A stretch of 64,000 nt of DNA from JADKIH01 sp043747595. Its GTDB lineage: Bacteria > Bacteroidota > Bacteroidia > AKYH767-A > 2013-40CM-41-45. Positions 1 to 7,883 of the stretch are shown here, piece by piece; the stretch's first letter is position 1; each line of letters opens with the position of its first letter. Made by a program: the position numbers and the translations under genes. Below the pieces are notes generated by a model. It did not search any database. It saw only the letters and a program-made list of their open reading frames with translations, and was not told where the DNA came from. The stretch spans positions 1 through 64,000 of the forward strand of contig JAYTOX010000033.1 of assembly GCA_043747595.1 (NCBI GenBank), read 5' to 3'.

Positions 1-1
1 A

Positions 2-409
2 ACAATTCCAGAGGCGTTGGAGCAATACCATCGCTTAATGAACAAAGAGCCAAAGAGTGTTTTTTTAGATAGAGGATATCGAGGACCAAAAAAAATTGGA
101 GAGACAGAACTTCATACACCAAAACCTGATAAAAACATTACTGCATCAAAAAGAAAACGACATAAGCGAAGAGCAGCCATAGAACCGGTGATCGGTCATC
201 TAAAGCATGATTATCGAATGATAAAAAATTACCTTAAAGGAACCGTTGGCGATGCAATCAATGTAATGTTAGCAGCTGCGGCAATGAACTTTAAACGGAT
301 CATGAACAAATGGACGCATCAACTTATTTTTTGTATCAAAAATTTGTTGACTGTTATCGTCTTTTGTTATCAACGATTTTTAACTGGATCTCTGGAAAAG
401 GCTTTTTGA
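2..409 (+). CDS. IS5-like transposase, C-terminal fragment (runs off left edge)
   Basis: This is the C-terminal part of a DDE transposase. The reading frame is open to the left edge (TIPEALEQYHR precedes the first possible start), so the N-terminus lies outside the window. The stretch FLDRGYRGPKKI followed by RRAAIEPVIGHLKHDYRM and then NYLKGTVGDAINVMLAAAAMNF is the conserved C-terminal DDE region of IS5-type transposases; the Glu of IEPVIGHLK is the expected catalytic acid. The last 30 or so residues are hydrophobic and less typical. Bases GGGTCGACTAA just after the stop could be the right end of the element with a CTAA target duplication, since IS5 elements favour YTAR sites; I cannot see the left end to confirm. 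Whether the copy is active is unknown. Confidence 0.85.
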   Translation, partial: TIPEALEQYHRLMNKEPKSVFLDRGYRGPKKIGETELHTPKPDKNITASKRKRHKRRAAIEPVIGHLKHDYRMIKNYLKGTVGDAINVMLAAAAMNFKRIMNKWTHQLIFCIKNLLTVIVFCYQRFLTGSLEKAF

Positions 410-420
410 GGGTCGACTAA

Positions 421-532
421 GTAATCAGTAGGTATAATATTAATGGTCCTTATTTATGGATCCATTCAAATTTTGTAGACAAGAAAAGGAATGATTGAGT
501 TTTTTAAAGAGGCCAATAAAAACAAGGTTTAG
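421..532 (+). pseudogene. Possible gene remnant beside the IS end
   Basis: Just outside the presumed IS end, one frame reads VISRYNINGPYLWIHSNFVD and KKRND to a stop. A +1 shift near position 491 continues as MIEFFKEANKNKV and then a stop. Together they look like the C-terminus of a gene cut by the insertion and carrying a frameshift. Neither piece matches a family I recognise, and short open stretches arise by chance in AT-rich DNA. Confidence 0.25.
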
Positions 533-594
533 TTTCATACAATAGGTTCTCATATTAGGAATTCATATTTTAGCAATTTAAATAGCACATTAAA

Positions 595-1059
595 ATGAAA
601 AAAATTATTTATCTTTTCGTATTATTGACGTTTTCTTTTCAATTGAAATCACAATCTTTGGATAAGAAACTTGATTTTATTATAGTGGTAAATGATGGAT
701 TTGAACCTTTTTCAAGTATGTCATTAGAGGCAATTGATACAAACAATTTTGAAAGGGTCATAACTATTGATTATTACCCCGGAAATCTGGAAATGTCTTG
801 GAGTGATTTTAATGATTTGATGAGCCCTAAAACCAAAACAATTACCTTAATTCTGTATTCGATGGAAGGCAAGGATGCAAAAACGTTTCAATATCAGATT
901 GGGATCAATCCGAAATGGCTTGAAGACCGGTACAATATTTTAAAAATATACAATTTGGAAAATAAAAAATACAGAAAGCGTTTGAATCCTCTGTCAAATG
1001 ACAAAAACTATACATTTGAATTAGAGTCCCCCTCCCATACTTTTTATAGGATAAAGTAA
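595..1059 (+). CDS. Secreted protein of unknown function
   Basis: A 154-residue protein with a clear N-terminal signal peptide (MKKIIYLFVLLTFSFQLKSQS, with a likely signal peptidase I site after QLKS or KSQ). The mature part is mixed polar and aromatic (for example DFEPFSSMSLEAIDTNNFE-like and NPKWLEDRYNILKIY segments) with no cysteines, no lipobox and no domain I recognise. It stands alone between IS debris and a repeat block, so context gives no clue. Export to the periplasm or outside is inferred from the signal peptide only. The ATG start is supported by the signal peptide beginning directly at it. Confidence 0.6.
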   Translation: MKKIIYLFVLLTFSFQLKSQSLDKKLDFIIVVNDGFEPFSSMSLEAIDTNNFERVITIDYYPGNLEMSWSDFNDLMSPKTKTITLILYSMEGKDAKTFQYQIGINPKWLEDRYNILKIYNLENKKYRKRLNPLSNDKNYTFELESPSHTFYRIK

Positions 1060-1189
1060 TAATTCACATCAAATTTGATTATCGAAAATTGGATGTGACT
1101 TAAAATGTAAAGTGAGTAGTAGTTAGTAAGGATTTTAAAACCCAATATCTGCTCAAATCTGAAGTAAATTGGTTCGAAGACAATCCGCT
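1060..1189. other. Short AT-rich spacer before the repeat block
   Basis: Non-coding sequence between the secreted orphan and the hexamer repeats. I see no promoter, terminator or conserved element in it. Confidence 0.5.
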
Positions 1190-1690
1190 CGGGAGTACAG
1201 ATGCAGATTGTGAGTGTGAAGTGTGAGTGTGAAAAATCGAATCTTGAAGAAACTTTCGATCTCCACACTCGCACTCAAACTCACACTAACTCCAATAAGT
1301 TTTTCAGATCATTTAACAAAAGGTTCGACTTTTGTCTGCTCCACCGTACTGATGCAGTTTTGAGTGTGTAGTGTGAGTGTGGTCGCAAACGTTTCCACAC
1401 TCGCACTCAAACTCAAACTGAATTTTCCACACCCGCACTCAAACTCACACAGAAATTCAGCACGAGTGTGGAGTGCGAGTGTGAAGGTCAACATGAAATA
1501 AAATTTTCGATCTCCACACTCGCACTCAAACTCAAACTGATTTTTCCACACTCGCACTCAAACTCACACTGAAATTCAGCAGGAGTGTGAAGTGTGAGTG
1601 TGAAATTCGAATCTTGAAGAAACTTTCGATCTCCACACTCGCACTCAAACTCACACTGAAATTCAGCAGGAGTGTGGAATTTCAGTGTGA
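1190..1690. repeat. Block of degenerate hexamer repeats on both strands
   Basis: About 500 bp built from CACACT, CGCACT, CAAACT and CACACT hexamers, alternating with their complement (GAGTGT, AAGTGT, GAGTGT). At least six copies of the four-hexamer run occur, near 1263, 1396, 1430, 1515, 1548 and 1633. A perfect 51-bp direct repeat lies at 1237-1287 and 1607-1657. Because both orientations are interleaved, single strands can fold into many hairpins. Small leftward reading frames cross the block (repeating CEFECEC-like peptides) but they only echo the repeat and are not taken as genes. Confidence 0.85.
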
Positions 1691-2371
1691 AACCCAACCA
1701 CGCTCCGCTACGACAAACATCCCTCTACCCTAACCTTTCCATTTCTCCAACAAAATAAAACTCCAGACTGCTTCAACGGACATTCGTCCGTTGTTTTAAG
1801 CTGTGCGATATTCATCAACCGTTAAATGCTCATCGTGTTTAATTACCGAACCTATTTTATAAAAGGCAATGATGTATTAAAGAATTTTGTACTCGAAGAA
1901 ACAATAACCCGTGGAGTCAATCAAGGAGAGTGGCAAAATATCTTCATTAAATTTTTCAGGCATCCCCTACTTACAAATTCTGGTTCAAGGATTGCATCTG
2001 TAGCATAATATTATTCATCGTTACTTTTGGTCTAGAAAGATGAGGATTACGTTGGCATGAGAATTATGCTGAGAGATCGCACTCACTAATAAATTGTATA
2101 ATGAAAAATACAAAGCAGATTATAATTGAAGTGCTGTCTGTTGCGGAATCCACTTCTGCACATGGCAGGAAGATCAAAGATTCTGCTGAAAGGGTTTTAT
2201 GAGAGAATTAAATATGATTTATGTCATGTTTAAATATTACTCTTCCAAACAAAAGTAAAATTTTAGCAGTGCAAATTTGAATTCTTTAATTCAGAAAAGC
2301 ATTACACAATTTTTGAAATAAGATACATAATTCACTTATTAAAAATTGAGTATTGATTTTAATTTTTTTGT
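1691..2371. other. Gene-poor stretch downstream of the repeat block
   Basis: No convincing gene is visible. Bases 1774-1793 form an 8-bp stem (CAACGGAC / GTCCGTTG) with an ATTC loop followed by TTTT, which could be a weak terminator or a stray palindromic repeat. A 33-codon frame begins at 2101 (MKNTKQIIIEVLSVAEST and onward) but has no support, and another frame at 1826-2008 looks random. The leftward oxidase gene ends immediately to the right. Confidence 0.4.
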
Positions 2372-4753
2372 TTAGTAAGTGAAAGTTAATCCTACTCCAA
2401 AACCCATGTCGCTGTCGTAATGTGAAGAGATGGAAATATATTTTGTTACGATGTAGCGATAACCTAACATATATTCTTTATCGGTGTTGAGCATTATGCC
2501 ACCACGCAAACGTTTTGTGATTGCAATATCTTCTCTTGATAATTGAAAACGAAGTTTTCCGTCTAAATCAATTCTTGCATCGGCTACAAATAACATTGGT
2601 AGAGTATAAGCAATTCCAAATACTACTGTGTGTCGGTTGTTTTTGTTGCTGACTTGATTGAACCAATTTTTTTCTTCGCTGCCGAAAATATTTTTCGGGC
2701 TTCCTTCAACATCAAAGAAGTTTTTTTGTACAGTACCTACTTTTTTGTAATGATAGTCAAAACCTGTGTAAGCATACAGCCACTGCATTTTTCCGAAATA
2801 TCGTCCGAACATTGTTTCACTTTCGTAACCGTGTTCGGGATGAAAGCCCATATGCCACATCTCCTGAAATTTCCATCGCGTACCTGCAAACATTGCTTCG
2901 CCATCACTGCCGTTTGATTCAATTCCGATTTTAGTCATGAAGTGAAATTTCCTATCATCTGCAAAAAGTTTTCGTTGTGCCAATTTTTGATTTGGAATTT
3001 CAGGATTCGTTGGTTGGTTTTCGTAAGTGAATACTCTGCCCATTCCGCTCATCATGTGATAAAGAATGTGGCAATGAAAAAACCAATCTCCATATACATT
3101 GGCGTTAAATTCTAATGTGTCGGTTTCCATTGGCATGATGTCAACAATATTTTTTAGGGGTGCGTTTTCTCCTTGACCATTTAGTAATCTAAAATCGTGT
3201 CCGTGCAAGTGCATGGGGTGGCGCATCATAGAACCGTTGTGAATAATAAGGCGAATATTTTCACCTTGCTTAATTAATATCTTATCGGTTTCGGAAACTA
3301 CTTTGTTATCTATACTCCACACATAACGATTCATGTTTCCTGTTAATTCAAAACTTAAAACTTTAACGGGTGCATCTTTTGGAAGTGTTGTTACAGTTGG
3401 GGATTTAAGCATGGAGTAATTTAATGTTACAATATCTGAAAGTGCGTTTGCATCATATTGTTCTGCTCCCATATTCATTCCCTTCATACCATCCCCTCCT
3501 GAAGAATGGGTAGGCATTTTCATTTTGTCTTTCGTCCTTTTCTTTTTTACATCGCCTGTGATTTCGGGATACATGACTTCATTCATGTCCATTTGATTTA
3601 AAGTCATGTGCATTCCCATGTCGTCCAAATCTCCGTTCATTTTCATCATACCGTTCATCATTTTCATTCCTGAAAAATATTTTAGTTTGGGTAATGGTGT
3701 TGCAGAAATTTTTTCTCCGTTGCCAAACCAAAGTGATGATGAAGCTGTGCGGTCTTCGGGTGTTACTAAGAACTGATAATTTTTATTTTCGGGAATGGCA
3801 ATGATAACATCGTAGGTTTCGGAAACTGCAATTATTAATCTGTCCACTTCAACGGGTTCAACATCGTTGCCATCGTTGGCAACCACTGTAATTTTCCCGC
3901 CTGAATAAGTGAGCCAGAAATAATCGGATGCGCCTCCGTTGGCAATTCTTAATCTTACCTTATCTCCCGCCTTGAATTGCGAAAGTTGATTTTCGTTTTG
4001 TCCGTTGATTAAAAATTTATCGTAATACACATCGCTTACATCCATTGCATTCATGCGCTTCCATTCGTTTTTTAATTTTGTTCCCAAATATCCTTGTGCG
4101 ATAGCCTCGGAATAACTTTGAGTTGTTCCTTTTTTTATTGCGAACCAGTCGGTAGCGTTGTGCAAGCTGCGGTGAACTTCTTTTGGATTCATATCTGTCC
4201 ACTCACTTAAAACGATTGGCAAGGTTGGTAAATCATCAATGCCTTTGCGGAATGTTTTATCATCTGCTTTTTTATTCATTATAAAAGAACCATACATACC
4301 TATTTGTTCTTGCAGTCCTGAATGACTGTGATACCAGTGTGTGCCATGTTGAATTATCGGGAAGCGATATAAATGCATGGTGTGTGGTTTGATTGGCATT
4401 TGTGTGAGGTTGGGAACTCCATCGTATTGGTTAGGTAAAAACAAACCATGCCAATGAATTGATGTTTCTTCGCTTAGTTCGTTATGAACATAAATTTCTG
4501 CCGTGTCCCCTTCGGTGAAGGTGAGCGTTGGCATTGGTATTTGTCCGTTGACTGCGATTGCACTTTTGGGTTTGCCTGAAAAATTTACTGTTGTGTCACG
4601 AACATATAAATCGTAACGGACAACTTTTTGCCCGAATGATTTTTGAGAAAGTGTGATTGAAAAAAATATAATGCACTTACAACAATTTTGTTTGGTAAAG
4701 ATTTTTTTCAGCAAGCGGAAAATGAAGCGGATACTATTTTTTAAATTTTTCAT
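2372..4753 (-). CDS. CopA-type multicopper oxidase fused to a CopB-like C-terminal domain
   Basis: Exported three-domain multicopper oxidase, probably oxidising Cu(I) in the periplasm for copper tolerance. After a long N-terminus with a hydrophobic export segment (about residues 25-42) come the copper ligands HWHG (100-103) and HWYHSHS (139-145), a Met/His-rich stretch (about 360-440: MKMMNGMMKMNG, MGMHMTLNQMDMNEVM, MKGMNMG), HPMHLHGHDF (near 514) and HCHILYHMMSGM (near 560), which supplies type 1 Cys, His and the axial Met. Residues about 605-793 are extra: WKFQEMWHMGFHPEHGYE and repeated short strands ending GFGVGLTFTY resemble the outer-membrane CopB family. The fusion would give about 790 residues where CopA alone is usually about 600. 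It is the last gene of a leftward copper group. Copper specificity is inferred from the family and the Met-rich insert. Confidence 0.9.
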   Translation of the reverse strand: MKNLKNSIRFIFRLLKKIFTKQNCCKCIIFFSITLSQKSFGQKVVRYDLYVRDTTVNFSGKPKSAIAVNGQIPMPTLTFTEGDTAEIYVHNELSEETSIHWHGLFLPNQYDGVPNLTQMPIKPHTMHLYRFPIIQHGTHWYHSHSGLQEQIGMYGSFIMNKKADDKTFRKGIDDLPTLPIVLSEWTDMNPKEVHRSLHNATDWFAIKKGTTQSYSEAIAQGYLGTKLKNEWKRMNAMDVSDVYYDKFLINGQNENQLSQFKAGDKVRLRIANGGASDYFWLTYSGGKITVVANDGNDVEPVEVDRLIIAVSETYDVIIAIPENKNYQFLVTPEDRTASSSLWFGNGEKISATPLPKLKYFSGMKMMNGMMKMNGDLDDMGMHMTLNQMDMNEVMYPEITGDVKKKRTKDKMKMPTHSSGGDGMKGMNMGAEQYDANALSDIVTLNYSMLKSPTVTTLPKDAPVKVLSFELTGNMNRYVWSIDNKVVSETDKILIKQGENIRLIIHNGSMMRHPMHLHGHDFRLLNGQGENAPLKNIVDIMPMETDTLEFNANVYGDWFFHCHILYHMMSGMGRVFTYENQPTNPEIPNQKLAQRKLFADDRKFHFMTKIGIESNGSDGEAMFAGTRWKFQEMWHMGFHPEHGYESETMFGRYFGKMQWLYAYTGFDYHYKKVGTVQKNFFDVEGSPKNIFGSEEKNWFNQVSNKNNRHTVVFGIAYTLPMLFVADARIDLDGKLRFQLSREDIAITKRLRGGIMLNTDKEYMLGYRYIVTKYISISSHYDSDMGFGVGLTFTY

Positions 4754-4763
4754 TTTTAAATTT

Positions 4764-5228
4764 TTATTTTGACATTACATTATTTCCTTGTGGACCCACA
4801 TTGTAGATGTAAACTAATTGCGCTCCATGATGTCCTGTGATTGCTACCAATGTTCCTGTGGTGAGAATTATTGCTGTGAGAATAATTTCCATCCATTTAT
4901 TTCTGAACCACTTTATTGTGATGAACCGAATGATTGTTGCACCAAGCGAAAACCAAAGTGTGTATAGTCCGAATAAACGGTGTGTTTCAAAAATTTCAAT
5001 TGCTTTATCGTCTGCATCGCCACTGATGTGAACTGAGGTTTGAATAGCAATAAATGAACCGATGCAACCAGCAAGAAGCAAAAAAAATGTGAGCCATTTT
5101 AAGTCTGTGTTTTTCGAAAAAAACAAAACTGTTAGTTGAACTAAAACTGCAAACGCTAAAAGTGCAATTGGGAAATGCACAAATAAGGGATGGAGATTCG
5201 GGAATTGTTTAAAAAAGTCGTGTACCAT
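4764..5228 (-). CDS. DUF2231-like integral membrane protein
   Basis: A 154-residue protein with four predicted membrane helices. The N-terminal LHPLFVHFPIALLAF and the C-terminal GHHGAQLVYIYNVGPQG are the two signatures of the DUF2231 family, whose conserved histidines could bind haem or metal. Function is not established. It lies 10 bp upstream of the multicopper oxidase on the same strand, so the two are very likely co-transcribed, which suggests a role in copper or redox handling at the membrane. A strong 13-bp hairpin lies just upstream, between this gene and the DUF3347 gene. Confidence 0.75.
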   Translation of the reverse strand: MVHDFFKQFPNLHPLFVHFPIALLAFAVLVQLTVLFFSKNTDLKWLTFFLLLAGCIGSFIAIQTSVHISGDADDKAIEIFETHRLFGLYTLWFSLGATIIRFITIKWFRNKWMEIILTAIILTTGTLVAITGHHGAQLVYIYNVGPQGNNVMSK

Positions 5229-5250
5229 ATTCTTTGCGTTTTAAAAAATA

Positions 5251-5280
5251 ATTCAATCCCGATAACGATCGGGATTGAAT
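5251..5280 (-). terminator. Perfect 13-bp intercistronic hairpin in the copper operon
   Basis: Arms ATTCAATCCCGAT (5251-5263) and ATCGGGATTGAAT (5268-5280) are perfectly complementary around a 4-base AACG loop. On the minus strand it follows the DUF3347 gene and precedes the DUF2231 gene, and is followed by AATTATTTTTT. It could be a terminator, a partial terminator or an mRNA-stabilising processing hairpin. Confidence 0.65.
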
Positions 5281-5291
5281 TGATTAAAAAA

Positions 5292-5804
5292 TTATTTCGC
5301 TTGAATTGTTTCCTTCGTGGAAGGACATCCATTCATTTTGTCTCCGTAATACGGATTATGGATTTTTGAATCTGCGCTTAACCAGTAAGCTCCTTTTCCA
5401 TCACCTGCCATTGGACAAAACTGATAGTAAATTGGAGTTGAAGTGGGAAAAGCTTTTACAACTGCAAACATATTTTTTGAAAGTGATGTGAAATGTTCTC
5501 TGTCATGGTCAAGTTCAGCAACTTCACTGATATGCGTAGCATCATAAGTGAGTTTCTTTGTGTATTTCATCCAAACAGCATGTTGTTCGGTTGTCATTTT
5601 ATCCATTGGCACTTTCTTGATTTCGTCAAGCATTGTCTTTGCGCTTGCACTTGCGGTCTTTGCATCGTTGCTCACCAGTGCGTTTTTCATATTTAAGTAT
5701 GTCTCCAAAACTTTGTTGATTGGAGAACTGCTGTTTGTTTGCGCAAAACTTTGTTGCATAAACGGAGCAACTGCGATTAGCAGTGCAATTATTATTTTTT
5801 TCAT
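5292..5804 (-). CDS. DUF3347 domain periplasmic protein
   Basis: A 170-residue exported protein: signal peptide MKKIIIALLIAVAPFMQQSFAQ, a helical middle (VLETYLNMKNALVSNDAKTA), and a C-terminal metal-site-like segment YYQFCPMAGDGKGAYWLS followed by NPYYGDKMNGCPS. The Tyr-x-Phe-Cys-Pro-Met and Tyr-Gly-x-x-Met-x-x-Cys elements are the hallmark of DUF3347, a domain also found fused to heavy-metal membrane-fusion proteins. It is therefore a likely periplasmic copper or heavy-metal binding protein, though the ligand is inferred. It sits between a small Cys/His-rich protein and the DUF2231 and multicopper oxidase genes. Confidence 0.85.
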   Translation of the reverse strand: MKKIIIALLIAVAPFMQQSFAQTNSSSPINKVLETYLNMKNALVSNDAKTASASAKTMLDEIKKVPMDKMTTEQHAVWMKYTKKLTYDATHISEVAELDHDREHFTSLSKNMFAVVKAFPTSTPIYYQFCPMAGDGKGAYWLSADSKIHNPYYGDKMNGCPSTKETIQAK

Positions 5805-5904
5805 TTTTTTAAGTTTGAACTAATTTAATTATTGATGAGTGGACTATAAACAGTCCAGCACGGTCAGAAAAAATTCTGCCGTGTAATTAAAAAATATCAA
5901 AAAA

Positions 5905-6312
5905 TCAAATTTGGAAACTCTGAATAAAAATCCTTATGTCCGCTTTGGGTGGCGGTGGATGAAAGCCGCTATATGCTAAAAAAAATTTGTTTTGCGAAAC
6001 GGGTAATACATTAAATAAAGGAGTAACTACGGAAATAAAAGTGTGGAACACTTTTATTGCATCAACTGTTTGCCCTGAAGCGAACTGCCCAAGAGTTTTG
6101 AAAAAGGCAAGGTGCATATTCTGGCAGTCGCCGTTCTTTTCGTCTGAATCTTTTTCGTGAGAGCAACAGGATTTTCCGTGATGTTCATTTTCTTCTTTGC
6201 CGCAACAACCGTCTGCGCTTACTGCACATAATGCAGAGCAGAGAAAATTGAAAGACATGACTACTAATAAAAGGTAGCACATGCTTTTTGATATGATGTT
6301 GTTGTGAATCAT
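5905..6312 (-). CDS. Small Cys/His-rich secreted protein, HYC_CC_PP-like
   Basis: A 135-residue protein with an N-terminal signal or anchor (MCYLLLVVMSFNFLCSALCA), then a Cys/His cluster (GCCGKEENEHHGKSCCSHEK), a hydrophobic segment, and a C-terminal FHPPPPKADIRIFIQSFQI. The CC pairs, proline run and DIxxxIQSF tail match small Bacteroidota proteins named HYC_CC_PP, which sit next to heavy-metal genes; the HYC motif itself is not evident here. A promoter -7 element lies only about 9 bp upstream of the first ATG, so translation may instead begin at the internal ATG at 6282 (MCYLLL), which leaves a normal leader and an ideal signal peptide. It is first in the leftward copper group. Metal binding is inferred. 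Confidence 0.65.
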   Translation of the reverse strand: MIHNNIISKSMCYLLLVVMSFNFLCSALCAVSADGCCGKEENEHHGKSCCSHEKDSDEKNGDCQNMHLAFFKTLGQFASGQTVDAIKVFHTFISVVTPLFNVLPVSQNKFFLAYSGFHPPPPKADIRIFIQSFQI

Positions 6313-6320
6313 TGAAGCAA

Positions 6321-6328
6321 CAAAGATA
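6321..6328 (-). promoter_or_regulatory. Promoter -7 element (TATCTTTG) for the leftward copper group
   Basis: The minus strand reads TATCTTTG, a perfect match to the Bacteroidota -7 consensus TAnnTTTG. No clear TTG lies at the expected -33 distance, which may mean that an activator is needed. Expected transcription start is near 6316, almost at the first ATG of the next gene. Confidence 0.45.
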
Positions 6329-6566
6329 TGATTATTTAGATGAAGTTTTTGATGAAGCTACGAAAACTGTGCCGAAGCGGTTTTGAGCGGTTGGGGCAAA
6401 ATAAAATGTGAGTCACCTGAAGCGTGGGCTTAATACGGTTGGGTTGCCTCACTGCCAGCACCAATGAAATTGACCACCCTTTGTCGATTCAAACTAAGTA
6501 TTTATATTAGATTGCTAATAATTTCAAAATAATTAAAGCTTTATTTAAAGATTAAATCAAAAAAAC

Positions 6567-6806
6567 ATGGAAACTCTCCTTATTTCAATTATCGGTCTTT
6601 TTGTAACTTACTTCATAATCCAAGGTGCTGTCAAATCAGCTATTGATGAAAAAATCAGTAAGCTTTTAACAACTCAGTCCGCATATTTGAAATTTTTGGC
6701 TAAACAAGGCGGGATTGCGAATGATGATATAAATAGAATTGTGTTAACTGAAAAACAATACAAAAAAAAGCACAAAAAAGAAACAATTGATTCAATAAAC
6801 TCTTGA
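6567..6806 (+). CDS. Small membrane-anchored protein of unknown function
   Basis: A 79-residue protein with one N-terminal membrane helix (METLLISIIGLFVTYFIIQGA) and a basic cytoplasmic-looking tail ending KKKHKKETIDSINS. No family is recognised. It is followed after 4 bp by a broken gene on the same strand that also encodes a signal peptide and a membrane segment, so the two may once have formed a pair. Confidence that it is a real gene rests on the tidy membrane segment and absence of alternative frames. Confidence 0.5.
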   Translation: METLLISIIGLFVTYFIIQGAVKSAIDEKISKLLTTQSAYLKFLAKQGGIANDDINRIVLTEKQYKKKHKKETIDSINS

Positions 6807-6810
6807 AAAT

Positions 6811-7151
6811 ATGAAAAAGCAATTTACAATTTTATTTATGATGCCGATGCTTACATTCGGTTAAGATCAAAATGCGTCACTTCCAAAAAATACTAGGATT
6901 GAAAAGAATGACATCAACTTAAATCTTGACTTATTAGAAAGTAGACAAAAGACTAGTGTTGGATTAATAATTGGCGGAGGTATCGCTTACTTTAGTATGG
7001 CGGGTATTATTACTGCAAAAATCTTAGATAATGATAAAGGAAAAAAGGTTTCCGATATGTGCTAATTGGTTCTTCTGCGATGATACTTTCCGGGTGGGTA
7101 ATATTAATTGATTCAAATAAATTTAGGAAGCATCACCCCCCTACCAACTAA
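6811..7151 (+). pseudogene. Decayed small membrane protein gene (nonsense plus frameshift)
   Basis: The frame opens with a signal peptide (MKKQFTILFMMPMLTFG) and then a TAA at 6862-6864, where a CAA glutamine would complete a signal peptide site. It continues with DQNASLPKNTRIEKNDINLN and a membrane segment (SVGLIIGGGIAYFSMAGII). In the A-run near 7040 the frame is lost; an alternative frame carries on as GFRYVLIGSSAMILSGWVI and stops at 7149-7151. Two independent lesions in an otherwise coherent protein of about 110 residues indicate decay, although sequencing error in the A-run could explain one of them. Confidence 0.6.
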
Positions 7152-7156
7152 TGAAA

Positions 7157-7411
7157 CTATTTATGCTCGATGTTATCACCTTCACTATTACCAATCGGAG
7201 CTACCAACCATTGAGGATAACCAATAGTTTGGCGAATTATATGAAGTGTGCCATCTCCTGAATTAGTTTGTTTCACATCGGATCGAATCATTTTTGGCAT
7301 AAAGTATTCAATCAATAAGATCTAGTACTTTATAAATTGATCATCATCTGCATCCCTAAGAAGTTGCTTTAATCGGTCTGCTCCTTCTTCTGTTTAATTC
7401 GGTGAAATCAT
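7157..7411 (-). pseudogene. Decayed small gene with two in-frame stops
   Basis: On the minus strand one frame of 85 codons starts at ATG 7411 and ends at TAG 7157. It reads MISPN, stop, TEEGADRLKQLLRDADDDQ, FIKY, stop, then MPKMIRSDVKQTNSGDGTLH and a Trp-containing tail. The acidic and basic pattern and continuity of frame suggest a former protein of about 85 residues. I do not recognise the family. The last 47 codons could still be translated from an internal ATG. Confidence 0.4.
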
Positions 7412-7459
7412 TTTTTTTCTAAAAAATGATTGTTCAAGAAATTTTATTATTTTTGAGCT

Positions 7460-7783
7460 GTGGGTCTATACAAACGTATTTTCAGCTTTTCACTTGTCAT
7501 CTATCTGATGACTATTATGCTCATGCCCTGCAATGACGTCTGCGAATCTCATCAGCTTCAAACAGCGACTTCATTGCACAATGGATCCAAGCATCATGAA
7601 ACAGAAAATGATATTTGTAATCCGTTTTGTTTGTGTTCCTGTTGTTCGACAGCAATGAATATTGTTTACTTACCAAGTATATCTTTAGCAGTTCAACCGA
7701 CTTTAAAAGATTTCGCACTTTTCGAACCACAATTTTTTTCATCAGACAATTCTACTATCTGGCAGCCGCCTAAACTCAGCTAA
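7460..7783 (+). CDS. Small Cys-rich protein, DUF6660-like
   Basis: A 107-residue protein beginning at GTG with an N-terminal hydrophobic segment (FSFSLVIYLMTIMLMPCNDVC) followed by His residues and the cluster CNPFCLCSCCSTAM. The PCxDxC after the signal segment and the CxPFCxCxCC centre are typical of small Bacteroidota proteins found directly before heavy-metal RND pumps (DUF6660-like). It lies 100 bp upstream of the CzcA-type pump. A role in binding or sensing metal outside the inner membrane is inferred from the cysteines and the neighbourhood. Confidence 0.65.
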   Translation: MGLYKRIFSFSLVIYLMTIMLMPCNDVCESHQLQTATSLHNGSKHHETENDICNPFCLCSCCSTAMNIVYLPSISLAVQPTLKDFALFEPQFFSSDNSTIWQPPKLS

Positions 7784-7831
7784 ATGAATTTCTAAACTCG
7801 TTTACAGCGAGTCATTCACTTTTCTACTGAG

Positions 7832-7839
7832 TAATTTTG
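7832..7839 (+). promoter_or_regulatory. Possible -7 element (TAATTTTG) before the RND pump
   Basis: TAATTTTG matches TAnnTTTG and lies 44 bp before the pump's ATG. No TTG is found at the usual -33 spacing, so it may be a regulated or spurious site. Confidence 0.35.
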
Positions 7840-7883
7840 CTCTGTAGGGAAATGTGTATTTATTCATTTTCAACTGATAAACA

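Noticed and set aside
1044..1697. Leftward small reading frames with repeating Cys/Glu/Phe peptides
   Set aside because: They simply translate the hexamer repeat block; length and phase follow the repeats, and there is no start-site support.
1826..2008. 60-codon rightward frame
   Set aside because: No signal peptide, motif or conserved neighbour; typical of chance frames in AT-rich spacers.
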